Below the pieces are notes generated by a model. That model did no database searches. It had not been told where the DNA came from and saw only the letters and a list, made by a program, of their open reading frames with translations. A program made the translations under genes and the position numbers. Shown in pieces: positions 1 through 6,234 of a stretch of 10,011 bases of DNA; position 1 is the first letter of the stretch; every line of letters starts with the position of its first letter. This DNA is from Nitrososphaerales archaeon TH5895 (GTDB lineage: Archaea > Thermoproteota > Nitrososphaeria > Nitrososphaerales > Nitrososphaeraceae), in the NCBI GenBank assembly GCA_014523695.1, contig JAATVS010000576.1, positions 1 through 10,011 on the forward strand, given 5' to 3'.

Positions 1-388
1 ATGGAGCAATGATTTAGTATAATTGGGTTAGTTTAATTAGTTCTAGAGGTTAGGAAGTGTCATTTTCATAGTCCTTTATTACAAGAATATTTTTTTGCTA
101 TAATCCAATGAATACATGAAAGTTCGATCTGAAACAAACTCAAATCTGAGATATATTTAGTCACAACTTTTATATCCGTTAGCTAAATTCTCTAATTGAG
201 TTTCGTTCAGAGGCGAGCATGAATTCGCACGCCTATCAATTTATCATATTTTCGGCAACAATAGAGAATAATCCCTGCTAGATCTAGTAGTATGATCGGG
301 AACGACACCACAATGGCGATCAGCGACCTTTTGTACTAGGATCTAATATACTAAATGTAGTCGCGGAAATAAATTATCTGTAGATGGA

Positions 389-415
389 ATCTCTCTATCG
401 AGATGTCTTTTTTTT
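389..415 (+). terminator. Hairpin followed by T8, possible terminator
   Basis: ATCTC (389-393) pairs perfectly with GAGAT (400-404) across a six-base loop, and a run of eight T (408-415) follows three bases later. Archaeal termination needs mainly a T-rich tract, so this could end a plus-strand transcript entering from the left, or a small RNA made within bases 1-388. It lies just upstream of the putative promoter of the 476 gene and could insulate it. The stem is short and AT-rich, so confidence is limited. Confidence 0.4.
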
Positions 416-438
416 AGAGATACTGGGTTAATGACAAG

Positions 439-449
439 AAAAATATACG
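439..449 (+). promoter_or_regulatory. TATA-like box before the 476 gene
   Basis: The A-rich stretch AAAAATATAC is centred about 31 bases before the ATG at 476. That distance fits an archaeal TATA box directing a transcript with a leader of only a few bases. The purine-rich bases just before it could serve as the TFB recognition element. This is judged by eye only. Confidence 0.35.
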
Positions 450-475
450 GTTGAAGGTAGAATTATTGAAGGGCT

Positions 476-1156
476 ATGTGGAATTGTAGAGTCGTTATTG
501 AGGATTTTTTGACCACGCGCCTGCCTTTAAGTACTTGGATATGGCTCAATTCTCTGCATTATAATTACCATATTCATCCCAACCATGAGAAGCTTGGGAA
601 GAGTTGTACGATAGGAATCGTATTTGGATTATTGATTCTATTGTTCTCGCCTTCTCATTCTAATGCAGACATGCCGGCGGGAGGTTTACAACAAAGGATG
701 GGGAATTACGACGTTAGTGTGAAAACTGATCCCCTACAGCCACGAACAGATACAACTATTAAGATTCTTATTGCCATATCCGCCATCAACGGCGATGACG
801 TAAGTGGAATCCCGGTGGATATAACAATCGCGGGTGACGGAAGTATGCTATCGAGTTTGGATCGGCCAATAGCTGTCCCATATGGGCATTATACATATCA
901 GTACAAATTCGAAAAACCTGGTGTTTATAGTCTGATTGTGGATATCTATGATATTTATTTTACCGGTCGTCAAGTCTCCTTTACTTTCCCAATTGAAGTG
1001 AAGTCCACCTTTTTTGGCTTTTGGGGTGTCTCCGATATGATGGGTTATATCCTAGTATCCTTAATTGTCATTGTTGTCCCAACTATCTTTGCCATCATTA
1101 TCTGGCAAAAGCACAAGACTAGGTTGAGAAACATTCTTCAAGACGATAAGAAATGA
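476..1156 (+). CDS. Membrane-anchored extracellular Ig-like (FixH/YtkA-type) protein
   Basis: The 226-residue product appears exported. A hydrophobic segment at about 44-64 ends in a Ser-Asn-Ala signal-peptidase-like site, a beta-rich domain spans about 70-175, and a strong transmembrane helix at about 188-211 is followed by a basic tail. This gives a single domain outside the cell anchored by a C-terminal helix. The motif YKFxxxGxY near 143-151 and the following IYxIxF strand match the protein at 5094-5576, so the two domains are probably related. The fold resembles FixH/YtkA-like or CopC-like beta-sandwiches; function and ligand are unknown. The start is uncertain: about 43 residues precede the hydrophobic core, unusually long for a signal peptide, and the only internal in-frame alternative is TTG at 509. 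An ATG at 585 would give a short basic N-terminus but is in the +1 frame and stops at 612. The gene stands alone. Confidence 0.8.
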   Translation: MWNCRVVIEDFLTTRLPLSTWIWLNSLHYNYHIHPNHEKLGKSCTIGIVFGLLILLFSPSHSNADMPAGGLQQRMGNYDVSVKTDPLQPRTDTTIKILIAISAINGDDVSGIPVDITIAGDGSMLSSLDRPIAVPYGHYTYQYKFEKPGVYSLIVDIYDIYFTGRQVSFTFPIEVKSTFFGFWGVSDMMGYILVSLIVIVVPTIFAIIIWQKHKTRLRNILQDDKK

Positions 1157-1417
1157 GGCTTACAACCATGCAAGGATCTTGTTTTCGTCAATACGAAGTT
1201 AATTTAAGATGTTATTTTGCAGTTAATTTTACCTCAAATAAAATAATGGTATGCGCACAGATTTTCCATCTTATTATTTAAACGAACAGCATCTAATTCA
1301 GACATCTGTTCATGCGTGCGTTAATGGATAACCAACGGTAATAGGAGACACTCCCCCTCACAGCGAGGTATTACAATACTTTTAGGATATTCATATTGTT
1401 CTTTATTATGTTTCATT

Positions 1418-1615
1418 TTGCCTTGTCGCAATATATGTACAAGAATGGGTTCAAGTATTGGAAGTTATAGTCTTGGGATAAAATATTGTCGTAGATGCGA
1501 AGTATATTTATTTCATGATGGATATATCTGTCCATGCTGTAAGTGCCCTCTAAGAACGTCACCAAACAATAGAAAGGGCAAGGAAAAATTACGTATGAAA
1601 CGAACGGTACAATAA
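1418..1615 (+). CDS. Small zinc-ribbon protein, thaumarchaeal type
   Basis: This short basic protein (65 residues from TTG 1418, or 56 from ATG 1445) carries Cys pairs in the order CRRC, ten residues, then CPCCKC, followed by LRTSP and a Lys/Arg-rich tail. The spacing suggests one zinc-binding ribbon. Short proteins with a CxxCE...CPCC...LRTxP pattern are abundant, often in several copies, in Nitrososphaeria. Their role is unknown, with nucleic-acid or protein binding the usual guess. I prefer the TTG start because it keeps an extra Cys-Thr-Arg segment that I recall being conserved before the ribbon; ATG 1445 would drop it. The frame is open back to a stop at 1322. An additional Cys after CPCC, where relatives usually have Gly, is a small oddity. 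The nearest plus-strand terminator candidate is at 2095-2112. Confidence 0.75.
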   Translation: MPCRNICTRMGSSIGSYSLGIKYCRRCEVYLFHDGYICPCCKCPLRTSPNNRKGKEKLRMKRTVQ

Positions 1616-1708
1616 TAACTAGTCGCCAATGCAAACATTAATCACTGGAAGTAGATTGTATTGATAGCACTCTAACGTGTGAAAAACAAGTCGTAGGTAC
1701 TGAAGATA

Positions 1709-1888
1709 ATGACAGGTAAATCAAGCTCGATGGCAGTGATGTGCTTAAAAGCTATCAATAATAAGCATCTAGGTTTGCCTGATCTTCAGCCCATTCTCAA
1801 AATCTGCGGAAGTAGTACAGTTGACTCTCCGAGAATAATACTCGGCCTGATAAAAATGGATTTAGAGTATACTATATTATATTTATGA
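1709..1888 (+). CDS. Possible small hypothetical protein (59 aa)
   Basis: An ATG-initiated frame of 59 codons begins MTGKSSSMAVMCLKA and ends in a hydrophobic DLEYTILYL tail. A GAAG motif lies about three bases before the ATG, close for a Shine-Dalgarno element. The residue mix is protein-like, with two Cys and a central LPDLQPILKICG stretch, but I do not recognise a family. Its last codons and stop fall inside the 11-bp tandem duplication at 1879-1900, so the C-terminus may have been altered by that duplication. It may be a genuine small gene, a truncated remnant, or chance. Confidence 0.25.
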   Translation: MTGKSSSMAVMCLKAINNKHLGLPDLQPILKICGSSTVDSPRIILGLIKMDLEYTILYL

Positions 1889-1900
1889 TATATTTATGAT
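1879..1900. repeat. Perfect tandem duplication of an 11-bp unit
   Basis: The unit ATATTTATGAT occurs twice back to back (1879-1889 and 1890-1900) without mismatch, inside an AT-rich tract. This is typical of replication slippage. It overlaps the end of the putative ORF at 1709-1888, and the TGA used by that ORF lies in the first copy. Confidence 0.8.
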
Positions 1901-2094
1901 AAGACACAAGCGAAAAAGTTGATGCTAGCATTATGGCTTATTATCCATGCCAATAAAAAAAACGGGGAAAGATGAAAATGATACTCGCTACCACTTTTGG
2001 CATTTGAATAACTTGCAGGTTTGGATTACATCGGTATTTGCTTCATCGTCAATATTACATTAAGGGTTTTAGATTCCACAAGTCTAAGTACTCT

Positions 2095-2112
2095 AGGCAA
2101 TAGCCTTTTTTT
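2095..2112 (+). terminator. Intrinsic-type terminator
   Basis: AGGC (2095-2098), a four-base AATA loop and GCCT (2103-2106) form a short GC-rich hairpin running directly into a T tract (seven T, 2106-2112). A second T5 run follows at about 2129-2133. It is oriented to end a plus-strand transcript, so it suggests transcription through 1418-2090. No annotated gene directly abuts it on the left. Confidence 0.45.
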
Positions 2113-2196
2113 GTGATCCATTTATCCCTTTTTGCATCTTAAAGATATTCTTTACCAAGTGAATTGGCACTGTAAGAGGTAGGACGTCGTACTAAG

Positions 2197-2415
2197 CTAT
2201 GATCTTAACAACAATCTCCGAAAATCTTCTCCTAGGTGCTTAAATCTATCAACCCTTCTTCTATCCTCCTCAGTCGCAGGGAGATTCTCTAGGAGGAATC
2301 TTTGCTGTCGTTCAGTCATCGAATCAATAGAATTCAGAATGTCCTCCATTTCGCTCTTGCGTAATTCTAGTATCAGAAGTTCTTTTGTCCTATCGGTTTG
2401 GATCAACCTAACCAT
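2197..2415 (-). CDS. Small charged helical protein, unknown function
   Basis: The 72-residue product is rich in Arg, Glu and Leu and lacks Cys and membrane segments. It looks mostly helical, with amphipathic stretches at about 8-30 and 34-68 and a LLLRS end. The ATG is well supported: on the minus strand a GAGG core sits seven bases upstream within GATGAGGATAAAAT, a good Shine-Dalgarno arrangement. I do not recognise the family. A small DNA-binding, antitoxin-like or regulatory protein is conceivable, but no motif shows it. The cupin gene on the same strand ends about 133 bases upstream, too far to assume a common transcript. Confidence 0.5.
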   Translation of the reverse strand: MVRLIQTDRTKELLILELRKSEMEDILNSIDSMTERQQRFLLENLPATEEDRRRVDRFKHLGEDFRRLLLRS

Positions 2416-2420
2416 ATTTT

Positions 2421-2426
2421 ATCCTC
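2421..2426 (-). promoter_or_regulatory. Shine-Dalgarno element of the 2415 gene
   Basis: Reading the minus strand, TGAGGA precedes the ATG at 2415, with seven bases between GAGG and the start. The same GATGAGGA string precedes the start at 9293. It decides the start of an otherwise weakly supported small gene. Confidence 0.45.
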
Positions 2427-2548
2427 ATCATCATGATTGTAATTGCAAAATCGATCTTAAATTGTTGTGGTTACGCATATACGGACGAACGTAGGCTACT
2501 TTGCGCTTTAGGGAGGGATTAACCGCTACTCGCTTAGTTTTTGAAGAA

Positions 2549-3043
2549 TTATTCGTTAGTCAAACTCATTATTGTAGTCTTATGCTTCGGAAACATCCCA
2601 ATCAACTTGCTTCTTGTTCCTAATTCGTAATCTTTGTAGTCAAACCCTGGCGTAACCGTACAACCAATAAGTGCGAATGATGCTCCATCATCAACCCTTG
2701 CTCCGAACCACAAACCGGCCTTGATAATCACGTGGCATTGCTCTCCATGATCGATATTATTTCCGAGCCTAATTTGTGTTAGATGACCTTCATTGTCAAT
2801 GATATATATCGTTACAGGGTTTCCCCTATAAAAGTGCCAAATTTCGTCCGATTTAAGCCTATGGAAGGCAGAAAAGTGACCTCTTCCGTCTAGCAAATAG
2901 TAAATCAAAGTTACCGTGGGACGCCTATTTTCTTGCGATACGTTACTTTTGTTTTTACGAGTAGGGGTGTGAGTGGTGGAAAAGTCAGATCTATAAGTTT
3001 CCCTATAAAATCCGCCTTCACCAGGCAATTCTACAAGGTTCAA
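2549..3043 (-). CDS. Cupin_5 (DUF985) family protein
   Basis: The product is a clear member of the Cupin_5/DUF985 family of small beta-barrel proteins, related to yeast YML079w, whose substrate is not firmly known. Visible hallmarks are GEGGFYRETYRS at about 8-19, a TLIYYLL strand at 45-51, the metal-site-like HRLKSDEIWHFYRG at 61-74 (His61, Glu67, His70), and CTVTPGFDYKDYEL at 128-141. Length (164 residues from TTG 3043) is slightly short for the family. The usual start codon is a problem: the same frame continues upstream from 3043 through a segment reading SEFIKKLNLVELPGEGG, like the conserved first helix of the family, and stays open to a stop near 3173, yet it contains no ATG, GTG or TTG. 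Either a non-standard start is used, the 5' end is damaged, or translation begins at TTG 3043 without part of that helix. It is probably monocistronic. Confidence 0.88.
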   Translation of the reverse strand: MNLVELPGEGGFYRETYRSDFSTTHTPTRKNKSNVSQENRRPTVTLIYYLLDGRGHFSAFHRLKSDEIWHFYRGNPVTIYIIDNEGHLTQIRLGNNIDHGEQCHVIIKAGLWFGARVDDGASFALIGCTVTPGFDYKDYELGTRSKLIGMFPKHKTTIMSLTNE

Positions 3044-3173
3044 CTTCTTTTTTATGAATTCTGATTCAGTAACCGTTAATACCGATATAGTTGGTGTCGA
3101 AAATAAACTCTTGCATTTTGTTGCATATTTGTAAGTTGCAACAAGTGACCTACTGTTTGATGGTACCTTTTGT

Positions 3174-3531
3174 TAGCAATAGTAAGATATAGTATTTCAA
3201 GAGGGGCTCATCGACATTTCCACAATCCGGTTGTGCTATCCAGGCCTAAAAAAAATGCATATGTGGGACAATAGGAATGGGTCAATCAATAGGTATCAAG
3301 TTGGGCAAGTGAGGCATGATGGCTATCCGTCTCCACTAATACAATGCTAATTTACAAATTTACTTTAAATTCTCGTATTTGAGGTAGCTTTACCGAGTTC
3401 GAAATCTAAACTAATATTAATATGAAATCGGATAGAAATTATTAAGATACTATAGATATGTCGGACACCAAATTATTAATAATGTACCGCCTACAAAAGT
3501 AGTTATCGAATTGTTTTTCCAGGACATCATA
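3174..3531. other. Spacer between divergent cupin and antiporter genes
   Basis: No gene is visible in this stretch; the longest ATG frames found by eye are about ten codons. It contains an A8 run next to a palindromic AGGCCT (about 3242-3257), several AT-rich near-palindromes such as ATATTAATAT near 3413-3422, and TATTAATAATG just before 3485, which may belong to the antiporter promoter. I see no RNA gene. Confidence 0.5.
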
Positions 3532-4758
3532 ATGCAATCAAACGTTCCTGGAGATTCGCTGTCTTCCGTATTTCTGGTTCAGGATTTTGCCGTAGTCATG
3601 ATTGTCGCCGCCGTCATACTCGCAGTTACTCATAAACTAAAGCAGCCTATGATTATAGGATATATAATAGCTGGTATGATAATAGGTCCACATACACCAC
3701 CATTTAGCCTAATTCAAAGCATTGATACGCTGAACGCTTTTTCTGAGTTAGGAATTATTATGTTCCTTTTCGTTATTGGTACTGACTTTCCCATTGCTAA
3801 GCTGAGGTCAGTGGGTAGAATATCTATTGTAATAGCGTTAAGTGAAACAATTGGGACTATGATTATTTCGTATTATGTGGCTCAGGCCTTACAGTTCTCT
3901 TTTAGAGATTCGTTATTCCTTGCGTTAGGCATGTCTATTTCAAGTACTATAGTCATAGTAAGAATCCTAGAAGAGCTAAATATGATTAGAGATAAGTCAG
4001 CCACGCTCATGCTAGGCGTTCTGATTGTTGAAGATATTATAGCCATTACAGCCCTGGGGATATTTCAGTCCATAGCCATAGAGGGATTAAATGATAGCAA
4101 TCAAACTGCATCTATAATTCAGATAGGAATCTCCGTTGCAATTGTAACTGCGTTTATCGGAATTACTCTTACCGTAGGTTCAAGATTCATTCCAAACATA
4201 ATTGACAAAGTAGGAAAGACGAATGATTATGCCTTACTTCTCATCTCCATACTAGGCCTAGCTTTCGGACTTTCTTTCTTGGCATCATCTCTTGAATTGT
4301 CAGTAGCAACCGGAGCATTTCTTGCAGGGGTATTGGTTGCCGAATCCAAAAGTGCAGCAATAGCTAGAGTAGTAACAGTTCCATTAAGGGATGTATTTGC
4401 GGCACTGTTCTTTATTTCGATAGGGGCACTTATGGACATATCACAGATTCCTTACTTGATTCTCCCCGCCTTAATTCTAATTGTAACAACGTTTGCTTCA
4501 AAATTGGTGATAATAAGCGTGGTATTACTTAAGGCTGGATATGATAGGAATACCGCATTAAGGACTGGTCTAGGTTTATCTTCTGCACGAGCTGAAATGT
4601 CCTTGGTTGTTGCTAAAACTGGTCAGCAAAGCGGAGCTATCTCAACTAGCATATTTCCTATAATAGGCATAGTAACCATAATAACTACATTCATAACGCC
4701 TTATGTCATGAGATTCGCGAAAGACTTGAAATTGTCGTCTACAGCAACATCTGACTAA
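3532..4758 (+). CDS. CPA2-family cation/proton antiporter (KefB-like membrane domain)
   Basis: This 408-residue protein is an integral membrane exchanger of the monovalent cation:proton antiporter-2 (Kef/Na+-H+ exchanger) type, expected to swap H+ for K+ or Na+ across the cytoplasmic membrane. About a dozen hydrophobic helices fill the sequence. Family motifs include KQPMIIGYIIAGMIIGP at 37-53, the helix with VEDI at 166-169 whose acidic pair is the likely ion-binding site, GAFLAGVLVAES at 261-272, a PLRDVFAALFFISIGALMD block at 284-302, and SSARAEMSLVVAKTG near 350-364. The chain stops after the last helix, so there is no C-terminal RCK/TrkA-N gating domain as in KefB and KefC. I chose ATG 3532, preceded by AGGA eight bases upstream, over an in-frame TTG at 3511. 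The gene is alone on its strand; ion specificity cannot be read from sequence. Confidence 0.93.
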   Translation: MQSNVPGDSLSSVFLVQDFAVVMIVAAVILAVTHKLKQPMIIGYIIAGMIIGPHTPPFSLIQSIDTLNAFSELGIIMFLFVIGTDFPIAKLRSVGRISIVIALSETIGTMIISYYVAQALQFSFRDSLFLALGMSISSTIVIVRILEELNMIRDKSATLMLGVLIVEDIIAITALGIFQSIAIEGLNDSNQTASIIQIGISVAIVTAFIGITLTVGSRFIPNIIDKVGKTNDYALLLISILGLAFGLSFLASSLELSVATGAFLAGVLVAESKSAAIARVVTVPLRDVFAALFFISIGALMDISQIPYLILPALILIVTTFASKLVIISVVLLKAGYDRNTALRTGLGLSSARAEMSLVVAKTGQQSGAISTSIFPIIGIVTIITTFITPYVMRFAKDLKLSSTATSD

Positions 4759-5093
4759 TTAAAAGATTTATAGAGTTATAGTGAAGCGTTTAAAATATCA
4801 CTTCGAGTTTTAAGTGGTAACAGTTGAAGTGTGCCAACAGTAACGCAAATAACAGCTCTCAAGCCAATTCTGCAATACAGGTTACAGAATTTCAAGGTAA
4901 TGAATCTCGTATGGATTTTCAGTTGGATTGAAGAAAACTTCATCAATACAATTGCGGCCTCCACTCATAATCAATATATTAGATAAGAAGAAGAGCGTCA
5001 ATGCTATACTATCTTGTTGCCAACTGTTTACAAATGTCGTGCTATGAAGAATGGTAAATCATAAATATTCTTACAAATGATAGTCCCACTGAG
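4759..5093 (+). other. Spacer with only doubtful short frames
   Basis: No gene can be supported. A GTG frame at 4831-4986 (51 codons) and an overlapping TTG frame at 4824-4931 (35 codons) exist. The latter is Asn/Ser/Ala/Gln-rich (CANSNANNSSQANSA), resembling linker sequence of archaeal secreted proteins, so it could be a remnant of such a gene. An antisense frame at 4776-4964 is Leu/Ile/Cys-rich and unconvincing. An AT-rich ATAAATATTC near 5060-5069 may be the promoter of the 5094 gene. Confidence 0.4.
5056..5069 (+). promoter_or_regulatory. TATA-like box before the 5094 gene
   Basis: AATCATAAATATTC is centred about 31 bases before the ATG at 5094, a spacing consistent with an archaeal TATA box and a very short or absent leader. 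No clear Shine-Dalgarno element precedes that ATG, which agrees with leaderless translation. Confidence 0.4.
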
Positions 5094-5576
5094 ATGATAT
5101 GGAGCAGATACGCCTTAATATTAACAGTTTTATCAATACTAGTCGGGTATTCTTTTTGTACGCCTTACTGGCTATATGCACAGAAATTTATTGCCAACAT
5201 ATCGCCGCTACTAAATGCAACTAGTGGATTAAGTTTAGATGTTCTTTTGGAGCCAATCCCATTTTCCGTCAAAACAAATGATAATTCTGCCAAATTCAAA
5301 GTATCGTTTCTAAAGCCGGGGACTAGTACATTGCAAGAGCATGTGGATTTTAATCTAAGAATATATGACAACAATAGTCGAGTATTCCAAGCAACTAATT
5401 CAACAGGTCAACCAGAGGTTCCTCTACACGCGACCGAAGGAGAAATGACGGTGCCTATGCTAAATTACAAATTCAATCAATCAGGCCAGTATAGGATCGA
5501 AATTCCCATTTATGGGATTTTATTTAATCCTATCCGACCAGAAATTGCTAACTTTACTCTCAACGTCTTAGATTAA
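5094..5576 (+). CDS. Secreted beta-sandwich protein, thaumarchaeal extracellular family
   Basis: The 160-residue product starts with a signal-peptide-like segment (hydrophobic core about 7-28, Ala-Gln boundary at 29-30) and continues as one beta-rich domain. Its motifs are those of an extracellular domain family common in Nitrososphaeria: KFKVSFLKPGT at 67-77, HVDFNLRI at 83-90, LHATEGEMTVP at 111-121, YKFNQSGQY at 125-133 and GILFNPIRPE at 141-150. The function of that family is unknown; the fold is FixH/YtkA-like. Many relatives carry a C-terminal membrane helix, but this one ends right after the last strand (FTLNVLD), so it is probably released, or held only if the signal helix is not cleaved. 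Its C-terminal half aligns with the anchored protein at 476-1156. It is followed by about 130 bases without genes and appears monocistronic. Confidence 0.82.
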   Translation: MIWSRYALILTVLSILVGYSFCTPYWLYAQKFIANISPLLNATSGLSLDVLLEPIPFSVKTNDNSAKFKVSFLKPGTSTLQEHVDFNLRIYDNNSRVFQATNSTGQPEVPLHATEGEMTVPMLNYKFNQSGQYRIEIPIYGILFNPIRPEIANFTLNVLD

Positions 5577-5714
5577 TACGGAAATACTAATACGGGCGCA
5601 GGGAAGATTTATTGGACCCGGCCTCAAATTTTGGCGAATATGATCCATTATAGAACTTTGGTTCAAAAAAATATGCACAACAGCTCCATTCCATCCGCAT
5701 CAGGCAGAACAAAG

Positions 5715-5939
5715 TCAGAATTGATGTATCTTTAATTTAGGTGTCAAAGGAGGTTCTAATTTCGCCTTGGAGAAGATAACTAGAGAGTCAACCCAACTCG
5801 TCATGTGTGAAACAAATTCCAATCTGTGTGTAGAGGTTTTTAATACATGTAGTTTCTCGTTATATCTCCCTTGAGATAATTTAACAGTGAGTAATTTAGA
5901 AGATATCCAGCTTTTAGATTCAATTTCGTCTTCATGCAT
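5715..5939 (-). CDS. Doubtful small ORF downstream of the DUF1059 gene
   Basis: A 74-codon ATG frame begins 31 bases after the DUF1059 stop on the same strand and could be cotranscribed with it. The predicted protein is soluble and basic, with mixed charged and hydrophobic residues and no Cys, membrane segment or familiar motif. No Shine-Dalgarno element is visible before its ATG. It lies where nothing competes on the other strand, which favours it modestly, but I cannot exclude a chance frame. Confidence 0.3.
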   Translation of the reverse strand: MHEDEIESKSWISSKLLTVKLSQGRYNEKLHVLKTSTHRLEFVSHMTSWVDSLVIFSKAKLEPPLTPKLKIHQF

Positions 5940-5970
5940 GTCACTATTTTACTTTAGTAAATGTTATCTT

Positions 5971-6153
5971 TTATTCAGTACCTTGTATGTTTTCCTTTAT
6001 CCGAGTCTTCATATCTGAGGTCATTTCCTCAACGCTTATCGCATGAGCTTCCCACGCATGTTTTACAGCCTTGGAAGTCACCTCCTCGTCCGAATCTCCA
6101 AGAATTACATAGTCACAGTCCAGGCCTACGTCTCTGCATACCAGTCTCTTCAT
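5971..6153 (-). CDS. DUF1059 family small protein
   Basis: The 60-residue product matches the DUF1059 family across its length. It starts MKRLVCRDVGLDCDY, with the two family cysteines at 6 and 13, followed by an acidic helix (DSDEEVTSKAVKHAWEAH) carrying His32 and His37. The conserved Cys and His suggest metal binding or a redox role, but no function is established. A TATA-like box about 27 bases upstream of the ATG suggests a leaderless transcript, divergent from cysH across a 103-bp spacer. Whether the two are co-regulated cannot be judged from one instance. Confidence 0.88.
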   Translation of the reverse strand: MKRLVCRDVGLDCDYVILGDSDEEVTSKAVKHAWEAHAISVEEMTSDMKTRIKENIQGTE

Positions 6154-6173
6154 TTCTGTCTGATGTTAGACCA

Positions 6174-6185
6174 CATTAAATTTAT
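6174..6185 (-). promoter_or_regulatory. TATA-like box of the DUF1059 gene
   Basis: On the minus strand the bases read CATAAATTTAAT, centred about 27 bases before the ATG at 6153. This is the distance between TATA centre and start site in archaea, so the transcript probably begins at or next to the start codon. Confidence 0.5.
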
Positions 6186-6222
6186 GAATTCTGGTTGATT
6201 TCATAGCGACCTGTTTAAGAAC

Positions 6223-6234
6223 GAAAAATTATAA
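6223..6234 (+). promoter_or_regulatory. TATA-like box of the cysH-sat operon
   Basis: GAAAAATTATAA lies about 26-30 bases before the GTG at 6257, with purine-rich sequence just upstream as expected for a TFB recognition element. Transcription would start near the GTG. AGGAAGG at 6240-6246 resembles a Shine-Dalgarno motif, but if transcription starts this late it would not be in the mRNA; the two readings compete. Confidence 0.5.

Larger units (their letters stand above)
1..475. other. Gene-free stretch at the left edge
   Basis: No convincing gene is visible on either strand. The ATG at base 1 opens a frame that stops after three codons. The only protein-like signal is a 34-codon minus-strand frame (bases 311 down to 207, GTG start) that would encode one hydrophobic segment ending in a Cys-Cys-Arg-Lys junction. 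It has no recognisable relative or ribosome binding site, and I do not call it. The right part holds a hairpin plus T8 tract and a TATA-like box, listed separately. Confidence 0.6.
1616..2196. other. Gene-poor spacer with a short ORF, tandem repeat and terminator
   Basis: About 580 bases lie between the zinc-ribbon gene and the minus-strand gene ending at 2197. It contains one 59-codon plus-strand ORF (1709-1888), an exact 11-bp tandem duplication (1879-1900) and a hairpin with T-tract (2095-2112). No RNA gene or recognisable decayed gene is apparent. The short frame just after 1900 encodes only a hydrophobic stub ending before 1980. Confidence 0.5.

Noticed and set aside
585..614. ATG at 585 as the true start of the first surface protein
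   Set aside because: It would give an attractive short basic N-terminus but lies in the +1 frame and meets TAG at 612; using it requires a frameshift for which there is no evidence.
1413..1634. Minus-strand frame opposite the zinc-ribbon gene
   Set aside because: It mirrors the plus-strand gene, has Tyr/Ile/Phe-heavy composition and no family motif, while the plus strand shows a clear cysteine pattern.
3396..3406. tRNA T-loop-like string AGTTCGAAATC
   Set aside because: No pairing five-base arms flank it and no anticodon or acceptor arm can be drawn; no tRNA gene is present.
4776..4964. Minus-strand 62-codon frame in the spacer after the antiporter
   Set aside because: Leu/Ile/Cys-rich composition without motif, ribosome binding site or promoter; looks like a chance frame.
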